9,895 nucleotides of DNA. Origin: Myxococcales bacterium. Lineage in GTDB: Bacteria > Myxococcota > Polyangia > Polyangiales > Polyangiaceae. How positions within the stretch are numbered: position 1 is the first letter of the stretch; every line of letters starts with the position of its first letter. Made by a program: the position numbers and the translations under genes. Below, one piece after another: positions 1 to 6,342 of this stretch. The stretch lies in the NCBI GenBank assembly GCA_020430865.1, contig JAGQIY010001201.1, forward strand, positions 1 through 9,895, in the 5' to 3' direction. The notes under the pieces are model-generated. The model worked only from the letters and a program-made list of their open reading frames with translations. It had not been told where the DNA came from and searched no databases.

Positions 1-228
1 ACCTCGAATTCCCTCAACAGAACCGTCGCTCGTACGGTCTTCGCTCGATCGGATTCCCCCGGCATGGCTACACCCTAACCGGAGACCTTGGCTCGGTGCC
101 AACGGCATCGACGGATCCGGGAAATCTTCCCCGAGCCGGACTGCCCCTGGGCTCTTCACGGGGATTCAGAGCGACAGGCCAAGCGTACTTCCCCACGGAA
201 ACTTTCTCTGCGCTTTCGTTCTCCCTGC
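1..228. other. Noncoding stretch downstream of the SodC-like gene
   Basis: I see no convincing gene here. The open frames that cross it are short, arginine/proline-rich and have no recognisable domain or ribosome-binding site. Two small hairpin-capable repeats are visible. One is ACCGT/ACGGT (22-26 with 34-38), inside a near-duplicate 12-nt unit (26-37 and 41-52, differing at two bases). The other is TTGGC/GCCAA around a 5-nt loop (88-102). Either could help end transcription of the minus-strand gene that stops at 229, but both stems are only 5 bp and neither has a T tract. Confidence 0.5.
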
Positions 229-903
229 TCAGGTATCCAGGATCGGAGCGCAAGCGATTGCCTTGCCTGAGTTTCCGGTGCCAGGGCTGCCATTGTCGCT
301 GCTCTCGTGGAGCACGATCGAGCGACCCACGAAGGTCTTCGAATCCTTGGGTTTCAAGTTGGCTCCAGGGACCGTGATGGTCACCTTGGCGGAGCCATCC
401 GGCGAAACCCGGATGTTACCCAGGTCCCCCAGGTGGTGCTCCTTGCTCGCAGGCAAGCCGTGAAGCGACCTCGTGGGATTGAAGTGACCTCCCATGCTGT
501 CGTGCTCGATGTTGCTGCAGTCTTCTTGCTGGTGAATGTGCAGCGCTTTCAGACCAGCCGGGGCGCCCGTGATGCTGATCTCGATGCGGACGCCGGTGTC
601 GGTGTCGTCGAGCGCTGCGTGACCGCTGATGTCCGTCCCGGGGATCGACACGAACGTGGCCTCCGCCTTGCGGTCGTCTTGCTCGACGTACTCGGTTGGC
701 AACTCGGGCTCCTCGCCGACGTGGGGTGCGTCGATCGACGGCTTTCCGTGGTCTTCGCTCAAGAAGCGCGCTGATTGCGTCGGCGTGGGGCGTTCGGGAT
801 CTCCTGGGGCTGCCTTGGTCGGCGCATCCTCGCGATCGCAGGCAGCGACTAGCAACACCGGGACAAGCGCCAGGCCGGTCAGTTTTCGTGGTTCCTTCAG
901 CAT
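229..903 (-). CDS. sodC: Cu/Zn superoxide dismutase-like lipoprotein
   Basis: The product is 224 residues. Family role: dismutation of superoxide to peroxide and oxygen in the cell envelope. Residues 1-22 are a lipoprotein signal with lipobox V19-A-A-C22, so the mature protein should be lipid-anchored; Asp follows the Cys. A charged, proline-rich linker (about 23-80) leads to the SOD domain (about 81-224). All metal ligands can be placed: H122 and H124 (HIH), bridging H140 (GGHFNP), H148, H157 and D160 (HLGD), and H199 (VLHE). The disulfide pair is C129/C218. The usual catalytic arginine near the C-terminus is absent: the motif reads GNSGKAIAC, with Lys214 and Ala215 where families have Ser/Ala-Arg. 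The ATG at 903 is chosen because GGAGGAG lies 5-7 nt upstream and the signal peptide begins there; the longer frame reaching 1092 overlaps the upstream gene. Probably cotranscribed with the dioxygenase gene 65 nt upstream. Fold assignment is firm; activity is uncertain. Confidence 0.88.
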   Translation of the reverse strand: MLKEPRKLTGLALVPVLLVAACDREDAPTKAAPGDPERPTPTQSARFLSEDHGKPSIDAPHVGEEPELPTEYVEQDDRKAEATFVSIPGTDISGHAALDDTDTGVRIEISITGAPAGLKALHIHQQEDCSNIEHDSMGGHFNPTRSLHGLPASKEHHLGDLGNIRVSPDGSAKVTITVPGANLKPKDSKTFVGRSIVLHESSDNGSPGTGNSGKAIACAPILDT

Positions 904-908
904 CTTCA

Positions 909-915
909 CTCCTCC
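909..915 (-). promoter_or_regulatory. Ribosome binding site of the SodC-like gene
   Basis: On the minus strand this reads GGAGGAG, a near-perfect Shine-Dalgarno sequence ending 5 nt before the ATG at 903. It fixes the start and excludes the much longer upstream open frame. Confidence 0.85.
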
Positions 916-928
916 GTCGCGTAGTCGA

Positions 929-944
929 AGCAGAATTCGGGCCA
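929..944 (-). promoter_or_regulatory. Weak sigma-54-like element before the SodC-like gene
   Basis: The minus strand reads TGGCCC, five bases, then CTGCT. Against the sigma-54 consensus TGGCAC-N5-TTGC it has two mismatches but keeps the GG and GC dinucleotides at the right spacing. The predicted start of transcription would be near 918, leaving a leader of about 15 nt that contains the GGAGGAG. This would give the gene its own promoter inside the two-gene operon. The match is weak and may be chance. Confidence 0.25.
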
Positions 945-964
945 GTGTTTCGACAGCGCAACGC

Positions 965-986
965 AGGCTCAGTCCAGCCTGAGCCT
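965..986 (-). terminator. Hairpin across the stop codon of the dioxygenase gene
   Basis: A perfect 8-bp inverted repeat, AGGCTCAG (965-972) and CTGAGCCT (979-986), surrounds a 6-nt loop. It covers the last codons and the stop codon of the dioxygenase gene. No T tract follows on the minus strand, so it is not a classical intrinsic terminator. It may be an attenuator, an RNA-stability hairpin or a processing site that sets the ratio of the two operon products. Because the repeat lies partly in coding sequence (Leu-Arg-Leu-Arg-Leu codons), chance repetition is also possible. Confidence 0.4.
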
Positions 987-2336
987 CAGCGCCTGCCAGG
1001 CGCTCATGCCGCCGAGCAAGTTGCTCACCTCCTGGAAGCCGGCGCGGCGCAGGATGCTCACCCCGAGGCCGGCTCGGTGCCCGACTCCGCACGTCACGAC
1101 CACGGGCCGCTCGCGGTCGAGCTCCAGCTCGGCCAGCTGCGCCTCCAGGTGACCAACGTACACGTTTCGCGCCTGCGGGATGTGTCCCGACGCGAACTCG
1201 TCCGCGTCGCGCACGTCCAGGATCTGCACCTCCGAGAGGCGTTCAGCCAGCTCGTGCGGTGTCGTCACGCCGGACGAGAGGATGGGACGCCCTGACCGGC
1301 GCCAGGCGCCGAAACCACCGGCGAGGGCTCCAGAGAGCCCGTCGATGCCGATCCGCGACAGGTGCAGGTAGCTGGTCGCGGCATCCTCCGTGCGATCCCC
1401 AACGACGTAGATCGGCGTGTCGTGCTCAGCGACCCAGCCACCGAAGACCGGTAGCCCGCCCAGCCAGATCGAGTACGCATCCCGAACGTGACCCCCGGCG
1501 TAAGCCTCGGGCTCCCGTGTATCGATGCAGATGCCGTCGCTCATGGCCGCCGCGAAGGCGTCGGTGTCCAGCAGTGCGACGGCATCGGGATGCCCTTTCG
1601 GCGCAACGCCCCCCTTCAGGTTGATCCGCTCCAGGTGACGAAAGTAGGGAGGGCGCGGCAGCCGCTCGGCGCCCTTGCGCCTGGCAAACTCGTCCCGCGA
1701 GGAAACGAAGACTGGGTTGTAGCGGCGCTCTGCTCCAAGGGTCGAGGAACTGAGCGCGACCATCCCGCTACCACAGACCGACCCGGGGCCATGCGCGGGC
1801 AACACCTGGGCGGTGTCCGCCAGACCCCCGAGCTTCTGGTGTACCGCGTCGTAGAGCGCCCCGGCGTGCTGTTCCGCGCGGTCAGGGTCGGCGAGGTCGG
1901 TGCGCCCGGTCTCTCCAAAGAAGAGCGTATCCCCCGTGAATACCCCCCACGCCGCGTCGCCGCCCTGCTCGGTGTAGACGGCGTAGCACATGCTCTCGGG
2001 CGTGTGCCCCGGCGTGTGCAGCGCCTGGAGGCGGAGGCCCTTCAGCTCGAGCATCTCCGAGTCGGACAGGCGCACGTCTCCGTGCCCGAAGAGATCGTGG
2101 ACACCATTGACGATCTGCGCGCCGGTGCGCTCCGCCAGATGAGCCGATCCCATCACGAAGTCCTCCTGGCGGTGCGTCTCGACGATGTAGCGGATCCGCA
2201 CCCCCATGGCGCGCGCGGCGCTCAGATACTCGTCCACGTCCCGTCGAGGATCGATCACGATCGCCTCGCCCCCGTCGTCTGCCAGTAGATATGCGTAGTG
2301 GCTGATCCCAGGTGTCTCTATCCGCCTCAGTTCCAT
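969..2336 (-). CDS. Persulfide dioxygenase fused to two rhodanese domains (CstB-like)
   Basis: The product is 455 residues, cytosolic, with no signal peptide. Residues 1 to about 245 are a metallo-beta-lactamase fold of the ETHE1/persulfide dioxygenase group. The three iron ligands of that group can be placed at H55 (ETHRQEDF), H111 (TPGHTPES) and D136 (FTGDTLFF), followed by GRTDL (144-148) and AHGPG (181-185). The usual HxHxDH motif is altered to HRQEDF. Residues about 250-352 are a rhodanese domain without its catalytic Cys (VVGDR where the Cys loop belongs). Residues about 358-455 are a second rhodanese with an intact loop, C416-GVGHR421. This order, and the length, match CstB-type proteins, which oxidise persulfides to sulfite and transfer sulfur to make thiosulfate. 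The ATG at 2336 has GAGGAG 7 nt upstream; the open frame extending to 2501 is rejected. The SodC-like gene follows on the same strand. Family assignment is strong; the exact substrate is inferred. Confidence 0.87.
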   Translation of the reverse strand: MELRRIETPGISHYAYLLADDGGEAIVIDPRRDVDEYLSAARAMGVRIRYIVETHRQEDFVMGSAHLAERTGAQIVNGVHDLFGHGDVRLSDSEMLELKGLRLQALHTPGHTPESMCYAVYTEQGGDAAWGVFTGDTLFFGETGRTDLADPDRAEQHAGALYDAVHQKLGGLADTAQVLPAHGPGSVCGSGMVALSSSTLGAERRYNPVFVSSRDEFARRKGAERLPRPPYFRHLERINLKGGVAPKGHPDAVALLDTDAFAAAMSDGICIDTREPEAYAGGHVRDAYSIWLGGLPVFGGWVAEHDTPIYVVGDRTEDAATSYLHLSRIGIDGLSGALAGGFGAWRRSGRPILSSGVTTPHELAERLSEVQILDVRDADEFASGHIPQARNVYVGHLEAQLAELELDRERPVVVTCGVGHRAGLGVSILRRAGFQEVSNLLGGMSAWQALRLRLD

Positions 2337-2343
2337 TGCTCGG

Positions 2344-2349
2344 CTCCTC
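2344..2349 (-). promoter_or_regulatory. Ribosome binding site of the persulfide dioxygenase gene
   Basis: The minus strand reads GAGGAG, 7 nt before the ATG at 2336. It decides this start over the longer frame that begins at 2501. Confidence 0.8.
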
Positions 2350-2379
2350 TCTCGTTCCGCATTGATTCCGAAAGGAACG

Positions 2380-2394
2380 GCAAGCCCTGTGCCC
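2380..2394 (-). promoter_or_regulatory. Sigma-54-like promoter for the dioxygenase-SodC operon
   Basis: The minus strand reads GGGCAC-AGGGC-TTGC. Compared with TGGCAC-N5-TTGC, only the first base differs, and the GG/GC dinucleotides have the required 10-bp separation. The predicted +1 is near 2368, giving a leader of about 32 nt that contains the GAGGAG ribosome-binding site. Sigma-54 promoters need an activator of the NtrC type, none of which is encoded in this window. The placement is good, but a single match of this quality could be chance in GC-rich DNA. Confidence 0.45.
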
Positions 2395-2557
2395 AGACCG
2401 GGGGCTATGCCCGCCGGCGCCGACGGCTGCTCGCATTGCGGCCCGGTTCTCCAGCAAGCCGTGGTCTCTCGGCAGCCTGGGGGGCGACCGCGAGGCAGCA
2501 AACGTCAGACGCGGACATGCTGTGTCACAGAACCACGCCGAACCACGATGGCGCGGG

Positions 2558-4255
2558 ATGCCGAGTCGCGTCCTGAGGTCGTTTGGAGCGTTGTCGATGC
2601 TGGCTTGCGTGGCCTGCGAAGGCGATGGGCAACATCCAGCGCCGGACGCGCCCGCGCCGGTGGCACTCAGCCCCGAACCAACGCCCAGCTACGTGAAGCT
2701 CGACGCGCCGCCGCCCGAGCCGTTGCGCCCGAAGCCGCCACCCCCGCCCCCGGATCCGTGCGCAGCCAAGCGCAGCACGCGCGAGACGTTCTCACGGGAT
2801 GGACGCTGGGTCGCGCTGGAGTTCGAAGACCACGTCCGGGTGATCGAGACGGCACACTGGAAGACCGTGTCGAACCTGAAGCTCGCTGAGCCCCGGACCA
2901 GCCTCGAGTTCTCGAGCGACGGGCGCTTCCTGTTCACGGTGATCGAGTCAGCGAGGTTGCCGAAGGCGAGGTTCCTGAGCGTGCTGCGCGTGAGCGACGG
3001 CGAGCAGATGTGGAGGCGGCGCGTCCGTCGGTCGGATCACTCGTTCGTCGTCGCGCGGGACTCGAGTTGGTTCGCGGCCGTCGTGCCCGCTCCCGAGCCG
3101 CCTGATCCGTGGCGCTCCGGGGCCCCGCTCGAGCGGGAGCCGCCCTGGCAAGCACAGCTCTTCGAGCTCCCTGACTTTTCCTTGCGGCGAACCCTCTCCC
3201 CCCCGGCAAACGTCACGAAGCTCAGACGCCCCGTGTGGCGACCTCGCAAGGTGCCGGCCCCGGATCCCCAGCGGCCGCTCATGAACTCGATCGAGGCCGT
3301 CGTGCCAATCCCCAACCACCCCGCCGACTACAGCCTGGACAGCACGACTCCTGGCGACTGCTGTGCGCTGTTCGCCAGCCCGGACTCTCGCACCCTCGGC
3401 CTCTCGTACCAGGACGTGACGTCATTGGTCGACGCCCAGAGCGGCAACCTCATCACCGCCCTGATCGGTGCGTCGCCCACCTTCTCGCCGAGCGGGCGCT
3501 TCGTGGTGCTCGGGCGCAAGTCCCACAGCGTGGCCTTATTTGACACGAGGCAACGCAAGGCGAGGCTCTTCTACGACGCGCTCTGCGACGTGGATCTGAA
3601 TCACCTCGCGCCCTCCCCCGACTTCAACGCGGACGAGAGCCTGGTCGCGCTCGGAGGTCGCGGTCGGGTGCTGTGCCTGGTGTCGCCGACGACCGGCCAG
3701 CTGCAGACCTTCCTCCCCCGCAAGTTCTCGGCGCCCGTGCCCGAGCTGGACCCGGGTCGCGCCGATTCAGGCGGGTGGAGCGCCGATGGCGCGCTGATCG
3801 TCAGCCAACGTTCGTTCCACGACAACATTTTCCATGTGGCTTCTGGTGAGAGCATGCAGGCGAGCTTTCGCTTGGACGCTCCAATCCGCTTTCGGCGGCG
3901 CGCAGACGGCAGCTTCGTCGCCATCGATGTCCACGCAGCTCCGGTCGCCGAGGTCGTTGGACACGAGCTGATCCGAAAGCCAGCAGCCAGCGCGCTCTGC
4001 GATGATCTGGTGTGGAGCCCCGATGGCGAGACCGGGCGAAACGAAGCAAACGGGGTGCAGACCATCTGCTCGACCCGTACGCTGAAGCCCATCGCGCGCT
4101 TCAAGGCTCCGGGCAACGTCGACTACGACCCGACCGGGCGCTTTCTGTACGGCAGCGACGAGGATCGGTTCAGCGTGTGGGGCGCGCGCAGCGGCAGGCA
4201 GCTGTATCACCTCGACTACTGCGCTAGCAAGCCGCGGGTCCTCGGTTCGCCGTGA
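2558..4255 (+). CDS. Beta-propeller-like lipoprotein, tandem paralog A
   Basis: The product is 565 residues, of unknown function. The first 20 residues look like a lipoprotein signal with candidate acceptor Cys at 17 or 20 (MLAC and CVAC; neither is a perfect lipobox). A proline-rich linker follows (about 26-67, with runs of P at 59-65). From about residue 78 to 552 there are about ten WD40/YVTN-like units, each with a Ser-x-Asp-Gly-Arg-type turn followed by hydrophobic beta strands, such as FSRDGRW (78-84), FSSDGRF (118-124), FSPSGRF (309-315), WSADGAL (407-413) and WSPDG (486-490). Eight cysteines in the mature protein (68, 268, 269, 343, 373, 481, 504, 555) all recur in the next gene. This suggests an extracytoplasmic, disulfide-stabilised propeller. 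The ATG at 2558 is preferred over a GTG at 2522 because the signal peptide starts there; no strong ribosome-binding site is visible for either. It could be a binding or scaffold protein; no catalytic motif is seen. Confidence 0.8.
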   Translation: MPSRVLRSFGALSMLACVACEGDGQHPAPDAPAPVALSPEPTPSYVKLDAPPPEPLRPKPPPPPPDPCAAKRSTRETFSRDGRWVALEFEDHVRVIETAHWKTVSNLKLAEPRTSLEFSSDGRFLFTVIESARLPKARFLSVLRVSDGEQMWRRRVRRSDHSFVVARDSSWFAAVVPAPEPPDPWRSGAPLEREPPWQAQLFELPDFSLRRTLSPPANVTKLRRPVWRPRKVPAPDPQRPLMNSIEAVVPIPNHPADYSLDSTTPGDCCALFASPDSRTLGLSYQDVTSLVDAQSGNLITALIGASPTFSPSGRFVVLGRKSHSVALFDTRQRKARLFYDALCDVDLNHLAPSPDFNADESLVALGGRGRVLCLVSPTTGQLQTFLPRKFSAPVPELDPGRADSGGWSADGALIVSQRSFHDNIFHVASGESMQASFRLDAPIRFRRRADGSFVAIDVHAAPVAEVVGHELIRKPAASALCDDLVWSPDGETGRNEANGVQTICSTRTLKPIARFKAPGNVDYDPTGRFLYGSDEDRFSVWGARSGRQLYHLDYCASKPRVLGSP

Positions 4256-4338
4256 GACCGCACGGTCGAGTCGGGTTCACCTCTGGCGGCCCGCATCGGC
4301 ACTGCCCCACAGGCACAGGTCCGGTAGACTCACCTCCC
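4256..4338 (+). promoter_or_regulatory. Spacer between lipoprotein paralogs with a -10-like TAGACT
   Basis: TAGACT at 4325-4330 lies 8 nt before the ATG at 4339, and there is no Shine-Dalgarno sequence in between. This geometry would give a leaderless or nearly leaderless transcript, so paralog B could have its own promoter. No convincing -35 element was found. A small GACCG-CA-CGGTC repeat (4256-4267) follows directly on the stop codon of paralog A but is too short to be called a terminator. Read-through from A is also possible. Confidence 0.3.
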
Positions 4339-5925
4339 ATGTGGGCTCGCCGACTGCTGCCGTTGCTCCTGATCGTCTCCGGCTGCGCGAGCCAGGCGGC
4401 GCCCCCGCCTCCGCCGCCGGCAGCGCTCGCTTCGGCCGCGGCGCGGCGGATCGAGGCGGTCGCATCCTGCGAGGGCGCTCGAGTCCAGGGAGCCAGCTGG
4501 TCAACAGACGGACACCTCGTCGCGCTCCACCTCGACGCCTCCGTCCGCGTGCTGGAGACCGAGAAATGGCAGACGTTGATGACCGCGAAGTTCGCGCGCC
4601 CCGTGGAGAAGCTCGTGTTCTCCGCTGACCGGCGCTACCTGTTCAGCGTCACCACGCAGACCGAAGAGCCCTACGCCCGAGAGCTGATCGTCTTCCGCGT
4701 CCCCGACGGCGAACGGATGTGGCAGGGACGCATCGCCGACGGCGAACGGTCCCTGGCGATCGCCGCGGATTCCAGCTGGTTCGCTGCAGTGATCGCCGAC
4801 CCGCCCGACCCAGACGGCTACCAGACCACCTGGCACGCGGAGCTAGTCTCGATTCCACTATTTACTGCACGGAAATTGAGACCGCCAGCACACACCACTC
4901 AGCTCCCCCGCCCCGCCTGGCACCCACGCAAGGTGCCCAGGCCCGAGGGCCACGCCTCGGCGAACGGCATGGAGACGGTCCTCCCCATCTCCAACGGTCC
5001 CGCAGACTACAGCCTGGATCTCGAGGTCCCGGGAAAGTGCTGTGAAGTCCTCGCGAGCGGCGACTCGCGAACTCTCGCCGTCAGCTACGAAGACGTGACC
5101 TCGGTGGTGGACGTGCAGGAGGGCGCGGTGGTGAGCGCGCTCGTCGGCGCCGCGCCGACCTTCTCGCCGAGCGGCCGCTGGCTCGTGCTCGGCCGCAAGT
5201 CGGGCAGCGTGACGCTCTTCGACACCCGGAAGCGTCACGGCACCCTGATCTACGACGCCCTGTGCGACGTCGACCTCGCGCGCCTGGGGCCGCCGCCCGA
5301 TTTCAACGCCGACGAGAGCCTGCTCGCCCTTGGCGGGTACAATCCCGCGCTGTGCCTGGTTTCCACGGCGCGCGGCAAGGTCGAGGCCCTCGTCCCTCGG
5401 GAGCTGCCCACGCCGACGCCTCAGCTGGAGCACGGTCGCTCGGCTCCAGGGGGCTTCAGCAGCGACGGCTCGGCCATCGTGAGCGTCGGCCCATTCGCTC
5501 AGTCTTTGTTCCGCGTGGATTCGGGGGAGTACATCGAGATAAAGAATGACGACGGCCTCTACGCTTGGTTCTTCGTGCGCCGTGCCGACGACAGCTTGAT
5601 CGCCTTCGACATGAACCGGCGGCCCCTGGTCGAGGTGCTCGGTCACCACCTGGAGCCGCTCCCGGAGCCCCACGACGACTGCGGCTATCTCGAGCTGAGC
5701 CCCGACGGGGAAAAGGGCCTGCACGCGTCAAACGGCGTACAGACCCTCTGCTCGACCCGGAGCTTTCAGCCCGTGGCCACGTTCACGCAAAAGGACGGCT
5801 ACTGGGACTTCGACCCCAGTAGCCGGTTCGTACATGGCACGCACCCCCGAGGCTTCTCCGTCTTCAGCGCAACCAACGGCAGGCGCCTCTTCCACCTCGA
5901 GTACTGCGAGCCACGCAGTCGCTAG
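4339..5925 (+). CDS. Beta-propeller-like lipoprotein, tandem paralog B
   Basis: The product is 528 residues, of unknown function and clearly homologous to the gene just upstream along its whole length. It has a good lipobox, V13-S-G-C16, so it should be membrane-anchored after cleavage. A short proline/alanine-rich linker (about 19-36) precedes about ten propeller-like units, including WSTDGHL (54-60), FSADRRY (94-100), FSPSGRW (275-281), FSSDGSA (373-379) and LSPDG (453-457). Eight cysteines (44, 234, 235, 309, 339, 448, 471, 523) match those of paralog A one for one. The best-conserved stretch runs from about residue 267 to 333, roughly three-quarters identical to A by eye. The N-terminal linker and the segment near residues 150-170 are the most divergent and are shorter than in A. 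The start is the ATG at 4339 because the signal peptide begins there; the open frame extends back to 4252 without support. Confidence 0.82.
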   Translation: MWARRLLPLLLIVSGCASQAAPPPPPPAALASAAARRIEAVASCEGARVQGASWSTDGHLVALHLDASVRVLETEKWQTLMTAKFARPVEKLVFSADRRYLFSVTTQTEEPYARELIVFRVPDGERMWQGRIADGERSLAIAADSSWFAAVIADPPDPDGYQTTWHAELVSIPLFTARKLRPPAHTTQLPRPAWHPRKVPRPEGHASANGMETVLPISNGPADYSLDLEVPGKCCEVLASGDSRTLAVSYEDVTSVVDVQEGAVVSALVGAAPTFSPSGRWLVLGRKSGSVTLFDTRKRHGTLIYDALCDVDLARLGPPPDFNADESLLALGGYNPALCLVSTARGKVEALVPRELPTPTPQLEHGRSAPGGFSSDGSAIVSVGPFAQSLFRVDSGEYIEIKNDDGLYAWFFVRRADDSLIAFDMNRRPLVEVLGHHLEPLPEPHDDCGYLELSPDGEKGLHASNGVQTLCSTRSFQPVATFTQKDGYWDFDPSSRFVHGTHPRGFSVFSATNGRRLFHLEYCEPRSR

Positions 5926-5940
5926 ACGCGGCAGCGATCC

Positions 5941-5968
5941 CCGGTGCTCGTGGACGACCGAGCACCGG
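5941..5968. terminator. Shared bidirectional terminator between convergent genes
   Basis: A perfect 10-bp inverted repeat, CCGGTGCTCG (5941-5950) and CGAGCACCGG (5959-5968), surrounds an 8-nt loop. It sits in the 54-nt gap between the plus-strand lipoprotein gene ending at 5925 and the minus-strand Roadblock gene ending at 5980. The position and symmetry suggest a terminator working in both directions. There is no T tract on either side, as is common in GC-rich genomes. Confidence 0.7.
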
Positions 5969-5979
5969 CGGCCGGGCCG

Positions 5980-6342
5980 TCAGACCTTGAGCGCCTTCTC
6001 CACGTCGGACATGCGCATGCGGGCCAGGGCCAGGTTCGACTTCGCGCGCTCGGTCACCAGGTAGATGAACACCTGGGGCCGGTTCTTCATCGGCCGGATC
6101 ACGTGATACTGGTCCTTGAGCGTGATCAGGATGTCGTCGATCTGATCGCCGAGGCCCAGCGCGTCCATGGCCTTGCGCTTGGCCCGCACCACCTCGGTGT
6201 TCAGAGCGCTCGCCAGCTCGACGTTGAATTTTCCGCCGCCCTCCATCCCGAGCACCATGCCGGAGTCAGAGTCGACGAGGGAAGCGCCCACGAAACCATC
6301 GAGGGTGCTGAACTGGCCAAGGGATTCAGAGATGTTCGACAT
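5980..6342 (-). CDS. Possible internal start giving a free Roadblock/LC7 protein
   Basis: Inside the 309-residue gene, in the same frame, an ATG at 6342 would give a 120-residue protein made only of the Roadblock domain, the usual size of a standalone Roadblock/LC7 protein. AAGGA (6349-6353) lies 6 nt upstream. The sequence just before it is AT-richer and uses codons such as CAA, ACA, TCA, CCA and AAT that the neighbouring coding DNA avoids, so it looks like an intergenic spacer that happens to be open. Either the domains are made as one chain plus a short form, or the short protein is the main product and the upstream frame reads into it. This is an alternative to the full-length entry, not an extra gene. 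Confidence 0.4.
   Translation of the reverse strand: MSNISESLGQFSTLDGFVGASLVDSDSGMVLGMEGGGKFNVELASALNTEVVRAKRKAMDALGLGDQIDDILITLKDQYHVIRPMKNRPQVFIYLVTERAKSNLALARMRMSDVEKALKV

Larger units (their letters stand above)
2337..2557. promoter_or_regulatory. Divergent intergenic region between dioxygenase and lipoprotein A genes
   Basis: This 221-nt spacer must hold promoters for both directions. For the minus strand, a sigma-54-like element (2380-2394) and a ribosome-binding site are visible. Near the plus-strand gene is an 11-bp palindrome, CTGTG-T-CACAG (2520-2530), of a size that could be half of an operator or an activator site. I found no clear promoter hexamers for the plus-strand lipoprotein gene. 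No small gene is supported. Confidence 0.5.

Noticed and set aside
26..52. Two near-identical 12-nt units as the start of a repeat array
   Set aside because: Only two copies occur, with two differences, and nothing else in the window repeats them, so a CRISPR or other array is not supported.
1488..2288. A 266-residue plus-strand open frame opposite the persulfide dioxygenase
   Set aside because: It is antisense to a strongly supported multidomain enzyme and has no motifs.
2522..2557. GTG at 2522 as the start of lipoprotein A
   Set aside because: The added 12 residues are charged and would precede a clear signal peptide beginning at 2558; no ribosome-binding site supports it.
4256..4267. GACCG-CA-CGGTC as a terminator of lipoprotein A
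   Set aside because: A 2-nt loop and 5-bp stem with no T tract is too weak to call.
4858..5724. A 288-residue minus-strand open frame opposite lipoprotein B
   Set aside because: It overlaps a protein with a paralog conserved in sequence and cysteines; the reverse frame shows only composition-driven residues.
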